Assembly (NCBI GenBank): GCA_027941995.1
Contig: CP115966.1
Location: forward strand, 1,550,001-1,614,000
Direction of reading: 5' to 3'
DNA length: 64,000 nt
Source of the DNA: Erythrobacteraceae bacterium WH01K
Lineage (GTDB): Bacteria > Pseudomonadota > Alphaproteobacteria > Sphingomonadales > Sphingomonadaceae
The notes under the pieces are model-generated. The model did not search any database and had not been told where the DNA came from. It saw nothing but the letters and a program-made list of their open reading frames with translations. The translations under genes were made by a program, and so were the position numbers. Of this stretch, positions 8,138 through 16,274 are shown in pieces (position 1 is the stretch's first letter; each line of letters opens with the position of its first letter).

Positions 8138-8737
8138 ATGAAAATTCTCGTCGCCGGCTCGACCGGCAATACCGGCCAGCGCCTCGTCCATGAACTGAAA
8201 GAGCGAGGGCATGATCCCGTCGCGATGGTCCGTGACAGTTCCGACACCTCCGGCCTGCCGGAAGGGGTGGAGCAGCGCACCGACGACCTTGCCGATCTGT
8301 CGGACAGCGCTGTGGACGGCTGCGAAGTGGTGGTGTTTGCCGCCGGATCGGGCGGTGACACCTCTGCCGAAATGACCGACAAGATCGACCGCGACGGCGC
8401 GAAGGCGCTGATCGACCAGTCGGTGGCCAAGGGCGTCCGCCGCTTCGTCATGCTCAGCAGCATCGGGGCGGGCGATCCCGATCCGGACAGCGACCTCGCG
8501 CACTACCTCCAGGCAAAGCACGAGGCGGACGAGCATTTGATGAAGACGGACCTGGAATATGCGATCCTGCGTCCGGTAGCCCTGACCGATGACGGTCCGA
8601 CCGGCGAAATCCGCCTCGGCGACAATGTGGATCCGAAAGGCGAGGCCGCGCGCGGCGACGTTGCCAAGGTGCTGGCCGACGCTGCGGAATCGCCCGATTG
8701 GGTGGGCAAGGTGATGGCGATGGAAACCATCTCCTGA
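8138..8737 (+). CDS. NAD(P)-binding atypical short-chain dehydrogenase (NmrA/YwnB-like)
   Basis: The 199-residue protein opens with an N-terminal Rossmann fold, MKILVAGSTGNTGQRLVHEL, whose GSTGNTG is the dinucleotide-binding loop. The segment RFVMLSSIGAG near residue 100 and YAILRPVALTDDG near residue 145 are typical of the atypical SDR group that includes NmrA and YwnB-like proteins. These lack the full Tyr-x3-Lys catalytic pair, so it may be a reductase or a redox-sensing protein. The ATG at 8138 is preceded by CAAGGAAAC. It lies 47 bases after the aldehyde dehydrogenase gene. Function beyond dinucleotide binding is open. Confidence 0.8.
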   Translation: MKILVAGSTGNTGQRLVHELKERGHDPVAMVRDSSDTSGLPEGVEQRTDDLADLSDSAVDGCEVVVFAAGSGGDTSAEMTDKIDRDGAKALIDQSVAKGVRRFVMLSSIGAGDPDPDSDLAHYLQAKHEADEHLMKTDLEYAILRPVALTDDGPTGEIRLGDNVDPKGEAARGDVAKVLADAAESPDWVGKVMAMETIS

Positions 8738-8761
8738 AGCTTGCGAGCATATTTGCGCGTT

Positions 8762-8791
8762 ATGGCCGTTCCCCTTTTCGGGAGCGGCCAT
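8762..8791 (+). terminator. rho-independent type terminator after the SDR gene
   Basis: ATGGCCGTTCCC (8762..8773) pairs with GGGAGCGGCCAT (8780..8791) around a six-base loop, with one G-T pair. A short TTCGCGTT follows. It separates the SDR gene from the trehalose operon. Confidence 0.6.
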
Positions 8792-8864
8792 TTCGCGTTC
8801 CCCATGTGAACAATTACGTATCCGCCATGTTGCGGTGCAGCACACATCCCGTATGCATACCGGC

Positions 8865-9596
8865 ATGAGCGCACGATCCCCCCTCGGTCCGCCGCCGCGA
8901 CTGGACAGTCTGGGCACGCTTGCGCTGTTTCTCGATTTCGACGGAACCCTCGTTGCCATTGCGGACGAGCCGGGGGCAATCGAGGTGCCCGGGGATCTCG
9001 GACAGCGATTGGCGGCACGCAATTCGTCTATGGACGGGGGCCTGGCCTTGGTGACGGGCAGGCCGCTCGCGGAAATCAGCGAGTTCCTCGGCGAGCCGCG
9101 CATCGACCGGGCAGGCTCGCACGGCAGCCACGTGATTTCCGATGACGGCACGGTCCTGCGTTCCGCCGACCCCATCGCGGACGATGTGAAAAACCAGCTT
9201 CAAGACTATGCACGGCGCAACGACCTTTATTTCGAGGACAAGCCGCACGGCGCAGGGCTCCATTCCCGCAAGAATCCCGAACGGTTCGATGCCATGGTCC
9301 AGTTCGGCCGCGATGTTGCGCGCGATGCCGGGCTGTCCTGCAAGGTCGGCAAGCATGTCATCGAGCTGGTCCAGCCCGGTACGGGAAAGGACGGCGCTGT
9401 CCGGCTGTTGATGCAGCAACCCGGCCGGGCCGGGGCCATGCCCGTCTTCATCGGGGACGACATCACGGACGAAGACGGTTTCCGCGCATGCGAGGAAGCA
9501 GGCGGCTTCGGAATTGCAGTAGGTGAAAGACCGAGCGAGGCGGCCCGTTACCGCCTTGCCGGCGTTAAAGAGGTTTATAAATGGCTGAAACTGTGA
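8865..9596 (+). CDS. otsB: trehalose-6-phosphate phosphatase
   Basis: This HAD-superfamily phosphatase has 243 residues from the ATG at 8865. Motif I is DFDGTL at residues 24 to 29 (Asp24 nucleophile, Asp26 acid) and motif IV is GDDITDEDGF near residue 200, both standard for OtsB. It removes phosphate from trehalose 6-phosphate in the cytosol. The start is uncertain: ATG 8853 and GTG 8835 are in frame and none has a clear ribosome site. Its stop overlaps the start of the GH15 gene by 16 bases and otsA follows, so synthase and phosphatase belong to one operon. Confidence 0.9.
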   Translation: MSARSPLGPPPRLDSLGTLALFLDFDGTLVAIADEPGAIEVPGDLGQRLAARNSSMDGGLALVTGRPLAEISEFLGEPRIDRAGSHGSHVISDDGTVLRSADPIADDVKNQLQDYARRNDLYFEDKPHGAGLHSRKNPERFDAMVQFGRDVARDAGLSCKVGKHVIELVQPGTGKDGAVRLLMQQPGRAGAMPVFIGDDITDEDGFRACEEAGGFGIAVGERPSEAARYRLAGVKEVYKWLKL

Positions 9597-11413
9597 CCCC
9601 GCCCGGCGAAAAGCGGCAGGCGAACCTGGAGCTGTGGCCGATCGGCAATTGCCAGGTCAGCGGGCTGGTCGATGAAACGGGTGCGCTGGTCTGGGGCTGC
9701 GTGCCCCGCGTCGATGGCGACCCGGTGTTCTGCTCGCTGCTGAACGGCGACAACCGCGATGGGGCCACTTGGCGCTTCGAACTGGAAGGGCAGGTCTCCG
9801 CCAGTCAGAGCTATATCCGCAATACGCCCATCCTGCTGACGCGGCTGGAGGCGGAAGACGGCAGCGCCGCGGAAGTGCTGGACTTCTGTCCGCGCTACGA
9901 AGGCAAGGGGCGGATGTACCGGCCCGTCGCCTATGCCCGGATCGTGCGCCCGATCGCAGGCAATCCGCGCCTGAAAGTCGTGCTGCGCCCGCTCAGGAAT
10001 TACGGCGCGCAGGTCGCGGAGACGACCAGCGGCACCAATCACGTCCGCTACCTGACCGGGCAGCAGGCCCTGCGGCTTAGCACCGACGCGCCTGTCGGAT
10101 ATGTCATGGAACAGCGCAGCTTCCGACTGGAAGAGGACACGCATTTCTTCCTCGGGCCCGACGAGCCCTTCATGGGCAATCTGCGCGAGGAAATCCGCCG
10201 GATGGAGCAGTCCACCCGCAAGTACTGGCAGACCTGGGTCCGCGGCCTTGCCACCCCGTTCGAATGGCAGGACGAGGTTATCCGCTGCGCGATCACGCTG
10301 AAGCTGTGCCAGCACGAGGAAACGGGCGCCATCGTCGCCGCGCTGACGACCTCCATCCCCGAAGCTGCGCATTCGGAGCGCAACTGGGACTACCGCTACT
10401 GCTGGATCCGCGATTCCTACTACACGGTGCAGGCCCTCAACCGGCTGGGTGCGCTGGACGTGCTGGAGAAATATCTCGGCTATCTGCGCAACATCGTCGA
10501 CGGCGCGAAGGGCGGCCAGATACAGCCGCTCTATTCCGTGATGGGCGAAAGCGAGCTGGACGAAACGACGGCATCGCATCTTGCGGGCTATCGCGGCATG
10601 GGGCCGGTGCGGCGGGGCAATGCCGCCTACAAGCAGGTGCAGCACGACTGCTATGGCCAGATCGTCCTGCCGACCGTGCAGGGCTTCCTCGACAAGCGTT
10701 TGCTGCGGATCGCCGACGATCACGATTTCGAAAGCCTGGAGCAGGTCGGCGAAATGGCGTGGAAGATGCACGACCAGCCCGATGCCGGCCTGTGGGAATT
10801 CCGCACCCGACAGGAAGTGCACACCTATTCCGCCGTGATGAGCTGGGCCGCCTGCGACCGGCTGGCGCGCACTGCAAGGCTGATCGGGAAGGCCGACCGT
10901 GCCGGGCTGTGGCAGGAGAGGGCGGACCAGGTTCGCGCCACGATCGAGGAAAAGGCGTGGGTCGAAGGCGACGGCAATGGCGACCAGGGCCATTACAAGG
11001 CCAGTTTCGAGAGCGATTATCTCGATGCCAGCCTGCTGCAGATGATCGACCTGAAATTCCTGATGCCGGAAGACCCGCGGTTCAAATCGACGTTCGAGGC
11101 GATCGAAAAGGAATTGCGGCGCGGTTCGCACATGCTGCGCTATGCAGCGGAAGACGATTTCGGCGCGCCCGAGACCGCGTTCAATGTCTGCACCTTCTGG
11201 CTGATCGAGGCGCTGCATCTCGCCGGTCGTAGCGAAGAAGCGCACGCCCTGTTCTCCACCATGCTGGGGCATACGACGGGGTCCGGAATGCTGAGCGAGG
11301 ACCTCGACTGGGAAAGCGGCGAACTCTGGGGGAACTTCCCCCAGACCTACTCGCTGGTGGGTATAATCAATTGCGCCGGATTGCTGTCCAAACCGTGGAG
11401 TGAAGTGCGTTGA
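9581..11413 (+). CDS. glycoside hydrolase family 15 (glucoamylase/trehalase-like)
   Basis: The protein has 610 residues. The N-terminal 230 residues are a beta-sandwich domain with the opening ANLELWPIGNCQVSGLVDE typical of bacterial GH15 proteins. An (alpha/alpha)6 barrel follows, with the ERNWDYRYCWIRDSYYTVQA signature near residue 265 and the C-terminal WESGELWGNFPQTYSLVGII. Family members include glucoamylases, trehalases and isomaltases. No signal peptide is seen, so it acts in the cytosol. It sits between otsB and otsA with overlaps on both sides, which suggests breakdown or tuning of trehalose or a linked glucan. Trehalase activity is plausible but not shown by sequence. Confidence 0.85.
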   Translation: MAETVTPPGEKRQANLELWPIGNCQVSGLVDETGALVWGCVPRVDGDPVFCSLLNGDNRDGATWRFELEGQVSASQSYIRNTPILLTRLEAEDGSAAEVLDFCPRYEGKGRMYRPVAYARIVRPIAGNPRLKVVLRPLRNYGAQVAETTSGTNHVRYLTGQQALRLSTDAPVGYVMEQRSFRLEEDTHFFLGPDEPFMGNLREEIRRMEQSTRKYWQTWVRGLATPFEWQDEVIRCAITLKLCQHEETGAIVAALTTSIPEAAHSERNWDYRYCWIRDSYYTVQALNRLGALDVLEKYLGYLRNIVDGAKGGQIQPLYSVMGESELDETTASHLAGYRGMGPVRRGNAAYKQVQHDCYGQIVLPTVQGFLDKRLLRIADDHDFESLEQVGEMAWKMHDQPDAGLWEFRTRQEVHTYSAVMSWAACDRLARTARLIGKADRAGLWQERADQVRATIEEKAWVEGDGNGDQGHYKASFESDYLDASLLQMIDLKFLMPEDPRFKSTFEAIEKELRRGSHMLRYAAEDDFGAPETAFNVCTFWLIEALHLAGRSEEAHALFSTMLGHTTGSGMLSEDLDWESGELWGNFPQTYSLVGIINCAGLLSKPWSEVR

Positions 11414-12801
11414 GCCGACTGGTCGTCATCTCGAACCGCGTCGCCGTTCCCAAGGCGCGCGGTGCGGCGGGTGCGCAGGGCGGCCTGGCGGGCGCGCTGA
11501 ATTCCGCGCTGAAGAAACACAAGGGCGTCTGGTTCGGCTGGTCCGGCAGGGACAGCGACGAGGCGGCCGGCACGATCAACATGCAGCGCCACGACGGCGT
11601 GACCACGGCGACCATCGACCTGACTTCGCAGGAGGTCGACGACTATTACAACGGCTACGCCAATTCGACCCTGTGGCCGCTGTTCCACTACCGGCTCGAC
11701 CTGACCCGTTACGAGCGGGAGACGGGCAAGGGCTATGAACGGGTCAACGAACGCTTCGCCGAAAGCGTCACCCCCCTGATCGAGGACGACGATCTCGTCT
11801 GGGTCCATGATTACCACCTGCTGCCCCTGGCCGAGCGGTTGCGTTCCCGGGGGCTGAAGAACCGTATGGGCTTCTTCCTGCACACTCCATGGCCACCGAC
11901 GCGGCTGTTCGTCTCCCTGCCTTTCCACGAACGGCTGGTGATGGCGATGCTCGAATATGACGTCATCGGGTTCCAGACCCGCGAATGGCTCGAAAGCTTC
12001 CTGCATTACTGCGAGAAGGAACTGCACGCCGATATCGACGAAGCCAGCGGCCGCATCACCTATCAGGGGCGGACCTGCACCGCGCGCGCCTATCCCATCG
12101 GGATCGACTGGGACCATTTCCAGGCGCAGGGCGAGACGGGCGAGGCAAGGCAGGCGGCGCAGCGGCTGTTGTCGTCGACCCGCCGCCGGACGGCCATGAT
12201 CGGTGTGGACCGGCTGGATTATTCCAAGGGGTTGCCGGAACGGATCGACGGGATCGGACGGTTCTTCGACCAGAATCCGGACCGGGTGCGCGACCTCGTC
12301 TATATCCAGATCGCACCGCCCAGCCGGGAAGATGTCGACAGTTACCAGAAGATCCGCAACGAGCTGGAGCAGAAGACCGGCCAGATCAACGGTGCGCGGT
12401 CCGAAGTCGACGTGGTTCCGATCAGATATGTGAACCGCGGATACAGCCACGCCGAACTGTTTGGTTTCTTCCGTGCCGCGAAAATCGGCATGGTCTCTCC
12501 GCTGCGCGACGGAATGAACCTGGTGGCGAAGGAATATGTCGCCGCGCAGGACCCGGAGGACCCGGGCGTCCTGATCCTGTCCCGGTTTGCCGGCGCCGCG
12601 GCGCAGCTTGATCGGTCGCTGCTGGTCAATCCGCACAGCCCCGACGATCTTGCGCACGCCATCGGCAAGGCGCTGGACATGCCGCTGAAGGAGCGGCGCG
12701 AACGCTACGAAGCCAGCATTGCTACGGTCCGCGACGACAACGTACAGATATGGACGGAGAACTTCGTCGCAGACCTCGCCGGAGAGGGCGAAGCGCAATA
12801 G
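11410..12801 (+). CDS. otsA: alpha,alpha-trehalose-phosphate synthase (UDP-forming type)
   Basis: A GT20 glycosyltransferase of 463 residues. It starts at a TTG inside the GH15 stop region (frames overlap by four bases), so translation is coupled. Recognisable segments are SRLVVISNRVAVPK at the N-terminus with the glycine loop GAQGGLAGAL, VWVHDYHLLPLAERL near residue 135, GVDRLDYSKGLPERI near residue 265 and the sugar-nucleotide site RDGMNLVAKEY near residue 370. It joins glucose from a nucleotide sugar to glucose 6-phosphate, giving trehalose 6-phosphate for OtsB. The order otsB, GH15, otsA indicates a stress-protectant operon. Confidence 0.94.
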   Translation: MSRLVVISNRVAVPKARGAAGAQGGLAGALNSALKKHKGVWFGWSGRDSDEAAGTINMQRHDGVTTATIDLTSQEVDDYYNGYANSTLWPLFHYRLDLTRYERETGKGYERVNERFAESVTPLIEDDDLVWVHDYHLLPLAERLRSRGLKNRMGFFLHTPWPPTRLFVSLPFHERLVMAMLEYDVIGFQTREWLESFLHYCEKELHADIDEASGRITYQGRTCTARAYPIGIDWDHFQAQGETGEARQAAQRLLSSTRRRTAMIGVDRLDYSKGLPERIDGIGRFFDQNPDRVRDLVYIQIAPPSREDVDSYQKIRNELEQKTGQINGARSEVDVVPIRYVNRGYSHAELFGFFRAAKIGMVSPLRDGMNLVAKEYVAAQDPEDPGVLILSRFAGAAAQLDRSLLVNPHSPDDLAHAIGKALDMPLKERRERYEASIATVRDDNVQIWTENFVADLAGEGEAQ

Positions 12802-12807
12802 GCGCGT

Positions 12808-13272
12808 TCAGCAGTAGCGCTGCACCGGCGGGGCATCCTCTTCCCATGCGATATTGTTCGACCGGGCGAGGAATTTCTCCAGTTCCAGATGCTTCGGGCT
12901 TTCGGCCCTCGCGGCGAGCACCTGCTTCACCTTCAGCAGCATGAATTTGGGATCGAACGGCTTGCGGATGTAATCCTGCGCGCCGTTATACCGGGCCTGT
13001 TCCTCGTCGCCCGCACCCGTCATGGCGGTGAACATGATGACGGGCAGGTCGTAGAGGTTCTTCGATCCGCGCACCTCGCGCAGCACCTTCGCCCCCGACA
13101 TGCCGGGCATACCCTGGTCCAGCAGCATCAGGTCCGGCCGCCGCCATTTGAGCAGGTCCAGTGCCTCTTCCCCGCTGGTGACCCAGCCGCAGGCGTGGCC
13201 CTTCGTAATCAGGATTTCGGATGCCATTTCGGCGATCAGTTCGTCATCGTCGACGATCAGGATGTGAGCCAT
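12808..13272 (-). CDS. single-domain response regulator (CheY-like receiver)
   Basis: This protein has 154 residues. Residues 1 to 120 are a receiver domain with the acidic pocket Asp8 to Asp10, phosphoacceptor Asp52 (MLLDQGMPG), Thr82 and Lys104 (IRKPFDP), all conserved. The last 34 residues form a short extension without a DNA-binding domain, so output must go through partner proteins. No histidine kinase is adjacent. It is convergent with otsA, with six bases between the stops, and divergent from the phosphatase gene. Confidence 0.9.
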   Translation of the reverse strand: MAHILIVDDDELIAEMASEILITKGHACGWVTSGEEALDLLKWRRPDLMLLDQGMPGMSGAKVLREVRGSKNLYDLPVIMFTAMTGAGDEEQARYNGAQDYIRKPFDPKFMLLKVKQVLAARAESPKHLELEKFLARSNNIAWEEDAPPVQRYC

Positions 13273-13427
13273 GGAAAAACTGTCCTCGCAATTGCTCCCG
13301 TCAGGCCATCGCTTCTATCCGCAGCATGCTACGCAGGGATGGGCAGGGGGGTAGGCACTGCTACGGATAGGTGCTCGCTTGCTGGCCGAGGTTGCCGCGA
13401 CGCGGCGCGCCTGCCACCACCGGGGCC

Positions 13428-14204
13428 ATGATTCGCAATCCCTTCCTGCCCATGCAGGGCATTCACAACTTCCGCGATTACGGCGGCTACGAAACCAGCG
13501 ACGGACGCCGCGTGCGTACCGGACTGCTCTATCGCTCCGGCCAGCATGTCGAAGCGGAAGACGCCGACCTCGCAGCGATCGACGCGCTCGGCATCCGGAC
13601 CGTGATCGACCTGCGCGGTGAAAGCGAGCGGACCCGCAATCCCTGCCGCCGCAGCGACGGGTTCGACGCGGAAGTGATCTCCCATCCGGGCGAGACGACC
13701 AGCAGCCCCCCGCACGAGGATGTGGGTAGCACCGCCGTGACGGCCGACTATGCCCGCCAGCGCATGACGGCGGTCTATACCAGGATGCCGGAAAACCCGG
13801 CGATGATTTCCATGTTCTCGCGCTTCTTCCAGGCCCTGGACCAAAACGAGGGTGCGAGCCTGGTTCACTGCTTTGCCGGGAAGGATCGCACGGGGATCGC
13901 GGCCAGCATGGTTCTGCATGTCCTTGGGGTTCCGCATGAATCCATCGAACGGGAATTCCTGCTGACCAACGACGCGCCCACGCTGGAAGTGCTCAAGCGG
14001 CAGTCGCTACCGGGGATCGAGGCCCGGATCGGGAAGCTGGACGAGGATGCCGTACGCAGCCTGCTGGAGGTGCGCCGCGAATATTTGCACACCTATCTAG
14101 ACCGTGTGACCGCCTCGCACGGGTCGTTCGATGCCTATCTCACGCAGGCGATAGGTGTGGACGATGCGATGCGCGACCGGCTGAAGGCGCGCTTCGTGGA
14201 GTGA
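13428..14204 (+). CDS. tyrosine-specific protein phosphatase (Y_phosphatase3 type)
   Basis: The product has 258 residues. The active-site loop HCFAGKDRTG is at residues 147 to 156, giving catalytic Cys148 and Arg154 (CX5R). The N-terminal NFRDYGGYETSDGRRVRTGLLYRSG, residues 14 to 38, is the usual start of the Y_phosphatase3 family, related to MptpB-type enzymes. No signal peptide is present. It would dephosphorylate phosphotyrosine proteins or phosphoinositide-like substrates; the target is unknown. The ATG at 13428 was chosen because the conserved domain begins right after it. Confidence 0.86.
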   Translation: MIRNPFLPMQGIHNFRDYGGYETSDGRRVRTGLLYRSGQHVEAEDADLAAIDALGIRTVIDLRGESERTRNPCRRSDGFDAEVISHPGETTSSPPHEDVGSTAVTADYARQRMTAVYTRMPENPAMISMFSRFFQALDQNEGASLVHCFAGKDRTGIAASMVLHVLGVPHESIEREFLLTNDAPTLEVLKRQSLPGIEARIGKLDEDAVRSLLEVRREYLHTYLDRVTASHGSFDAYLTQAIGVDDAMRDRLKARFVE

Positions 14205-14278
14205 CAACCGGCCCGGCGCTTCCCATATGAAACGTCATACGAAACCCGATTGCAGATACGAATACGGACAGGACTGAC

Positions 14279-15265
14279 ATGGCTACCCATCGCACCAAGA
14301 TGCTCATCATCGGATCCGGCCCCGCAGGCTATTCCGCCGCGATCTACGGCGCGCGCGCCATGATGGAGCCCATTGTGGTCCAGGGCCTGCAGCCCGGCGG
14401 CCAGCTGACGATTACCACCGATGTCGAGAATTATCCCGGCTTCCGCGACGTGGTTCAGGGCCCCTGGCTGATGGAAGAGATGAAGGCGCAGGCAGAGCAT
14501 GTCGGCACGCGCATGATGTGGGACACCATTGTCGAGGTCGATATCGACGGCGGTTCGCCCTTCCGCGCCATCGGTGACAGCGGCGACGAATATATCGGCG
14601 ACGTGCTGGTCATCGCCACCGGTGCGCAGGCCAAGTGGCTGGGCGTGCCGGGAGAGCAGGAACTGGGCGGCAAGGGCGTGTCCGCCTGTGCGACCTGCGA
14701 CGGGTTCTTCTATCGCGGCAAGAAAGTCGCGGTGATCGGTGGCGGCAACACCGCAGTCGAGGAAGCGCTGTACCTGACCAACCATTCCGACGACGTGACG
14801 CTGATCCACCGCCGCGACGAATTGCGGTCGGAGAAAATCCTGCAGGACCGCCTGTTCAAGTCGGACAAGATCTCGACCCTGTGGAACAAGACGGTCGAAA
14901 GCTTCGAGGCCGGCGAGGATGGCTCGCTGCACCACCTCGTGCTGAAGGACACGCAGACGGGCGAGACATCGACGCTGGAAGTGGACGGCGCGTTCGTTGC
15001 CATCGGCCATGCGCCCTCGACGGAACTGTTCAAGGGCAAGCTGCCGATGGACGATGGCGGCTATCTGCTGGTCGAGCCGGGCACGCCCAAGACCGAAGTG
15101 CCGGGCGTATTCGCCGCAGGCGACGTGACCGACAAGGTCTACCGCCAGGCAGTTACGGCGGCAGGCATGGGCTGCCAGGCGGCGCTTGACGGAGAACGCT
15201 TCATCGCCGGGCTCGAAATCGAACCCGACGGTCATGTGGAGGCCGTTCCCGAAGCGGCAGAGTAG
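14279..15265 (+). CDS. trxB: thioredoxin-disulfide reductase
   Basis: The protein has 328 residues, standard for low-molecular-weight TrxB. The FAD site GSGPAGYSAAIYGARA is at residues 12 to 27, the redox-active CATC at Cys137 and Cys140, the NADPH site VIGGGNTAVEEALYL near residue 155, and GVFAAGDVTDKVYRQA near the C-terminus. It passes electrons from NADPH to thioredoxin in the cytosol. It is monocistronic by spacing, with a 74-base gap upstream and a short tandem repeat directly after the stop. Confidence 0.95.
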   Translation: MATHRTKMLIIGSGPAGYSAAIYGARAMMEPIVVQGLQPGGQLTITTDVENYPGFRDVVQGPWLMEEMKAQAEHVGTRMMWDTIVEVDIDGGSPFRAIGDSGDEYIGDVLVIATGAQAKWLGVPGEQELGGKGVSACATCDGFFYRGKKVAVIGGGNTAVEEALYLTNHSDDVTLIHRRDELRSEKILQDRLFKSDKISTLWNKTVESFEAGEDGSLHHLVLKDTQTGETSTLEVDGAFVAIGHAPSTELFKGKLPMDDGGYLLVEPGTPKTEVPGVFAAGDVTDKVYRQAVTAAGMGCQAALDGERFIAGLEIEPDGHVEAVPEAAE

Positions 15266-15326
15266 GTCTCTGGCGCTCCGGGTACCGGTCTGGCGCTCCG
15301 GGTATCAGTCTGGCGCCCGGGGCGCC
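15266..15326. repeat. three tandem copies of a 20-base unit after trxB
   Basis: The unit GTCTGGCGCTCCGGGTA plus three variable bases occurs at 15266..15287 (with a two-base CT insertion), 15288..15307 and, degenerate, 15308..15326. It begins right after the trxB stop and ends at the MAPEG gene stop. It may be slippage-prone; no function is evident. Confidence 0.65.
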
Positions 15327-15327
15327 T

Positions 15328-15771
15328 TTACATGTGGATGTCGAAGACCGTCACGGCGGCGTGGAAGATCAGCGCGATCAGCACCACGCTCGACAGGGCG
15401 AACAGCACGAAACGCACCATCACCACATTGGCGGTCGCCTGCACCAGCGAGTGGACCAAGCGAAGGCCGGTATAGATCCAGGCCAGCAGCGTATTCATCT
15501 CGCCGCCCTGGCCGGTAATCGCCAGCACCAGCACGGCTGCATAGAATACGGTCGGCTGTTCGTGCAGGTGATTGTAATTGTGCGCCTTGCGCTGGACGCT
15601 GGTCGGCAGCTTGGTGTCCAGCAGGGCGGCCGTGTTGTTCTCCGCCAGTTCGCCGGGCGAAACGCCCTGCTTGCTCATGGCGGGAATGCGGGTCGCGTAC
15701 ATCCACGCCCACATGATCATCGTCCACACCAGCAGCGCGACGAGGGGCTGGAGAATGGCTGTATCGGTCAT
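15328..15771 (-). CDS. MAPEG family membrane protein (second of a pair)
   Basis: This 147-residue protein has four hydrophobic segments and the MAPEG hallmark RKAHNYNHLHEQPTVFYAAVL at about residues 61 to 81. MAPEG proteins are membrane glutathione-linked or eicosanoid-type enzymes; bacterial members are mostly uncharacterised. Its ATG overlaps the stop of the upstream MAPEG gene (ATGA), so the two are translationally coupled and probably form a heteromeric pair. It is convergent with trxB. Confidence 0.85.
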   Translation of the reverse strand: MTDTAILQPLVALLVWTMIMWAWMYATRIPAMSKQGVSPGELAENNTAALLDTKLPTSVQRKAHNYNHLHEQPTVFYAAVLVLAITGQGGEMNTLLAWIYTGLRLVHSLVQATANVVMVRFVLFALSSVVLIALIFHAAVTVFDIHM

Positions 15772-16220
15772 ACCGGTAATGCTCCCGGGTCAAAGAAAAG
15801 GGTCGCCCATACTGCCCTCAGGGCGAGGACGATCAGGGCGATGGTCGAAAGAACGAAGAACAGGAAGCGGACGCTCACCTTGTTCACCGTGGCCTGCCAC
15901 ACCGAATGGACGATGCGAAGCGCGACGTAAATCCACGCGAACAGCACGTCGATGGCCGATGCACCCATGATCGCGAGGATGATCACGGTGGGATAAAAAA
16001 TCGTCGGCTGTTCCATCAGGTGCGCGTAATTGTGCGCTTTCCAGTTGACCTTGTCGGGCACGACCCCTTCGAGATCCTGGCCCCGGCCGCCCGGCCTAGC
16101 GTTCGCGAGATTGCCTGCCGCCGCCTTCATGGCGGGGAAGCGCGTGCCGGCCATCCAGAACAGCATGACCAGCGACCACACGACCAGAACCGCCGCCGGC
16201 GCGAGCATTTGAGCCTGCAT
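15768..16220 (-). CDS. MAPEG family membrane protein (first of a pair)
   Basis: The protein has 150 residues from the ATG at 16220, which has GGGAGAG upstream. It has four hydrophobic segments and the conserved WKAHNYAHLMEQPTIFYPTV motif in the second loop, as in the downstream paralogue. The two differ clearly outside this motif, so the pair looks like an old duplication rather than a recent copy. Role is likely membrane-bound peroxide or electrophile detoxification with glutathione, by family analogy only. Confidence 0.85.
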   Translation of the reverse strand: MQAQMLAPAAVLVVWSLVMLFWMAGTRFPAMKAAAGNLANARPGGRGQDLEGVVPDKVNWKAHNYAHLMEQPTIFYPTVIILAIMGASAIDVLFAWIYVALRIVHSVWQATVNKVSVRFLFFVLSTIALIVLALRAVWATLFFDPGALPV

Positions 16221-16274
16221 TCGAACTCTCCCTGTTGCGCCGCCTAGCTGCAAGGGCAGCGGAGCGTTGTCAAT

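Noticed and set aside
9575-11272. Long antisense frame over the GH15 gene
   Set aside because: Composition is that of a shadow frame (Arg/His/Gly/Leu-rich without motifs), and the GH15 signatures are on the plus strand.
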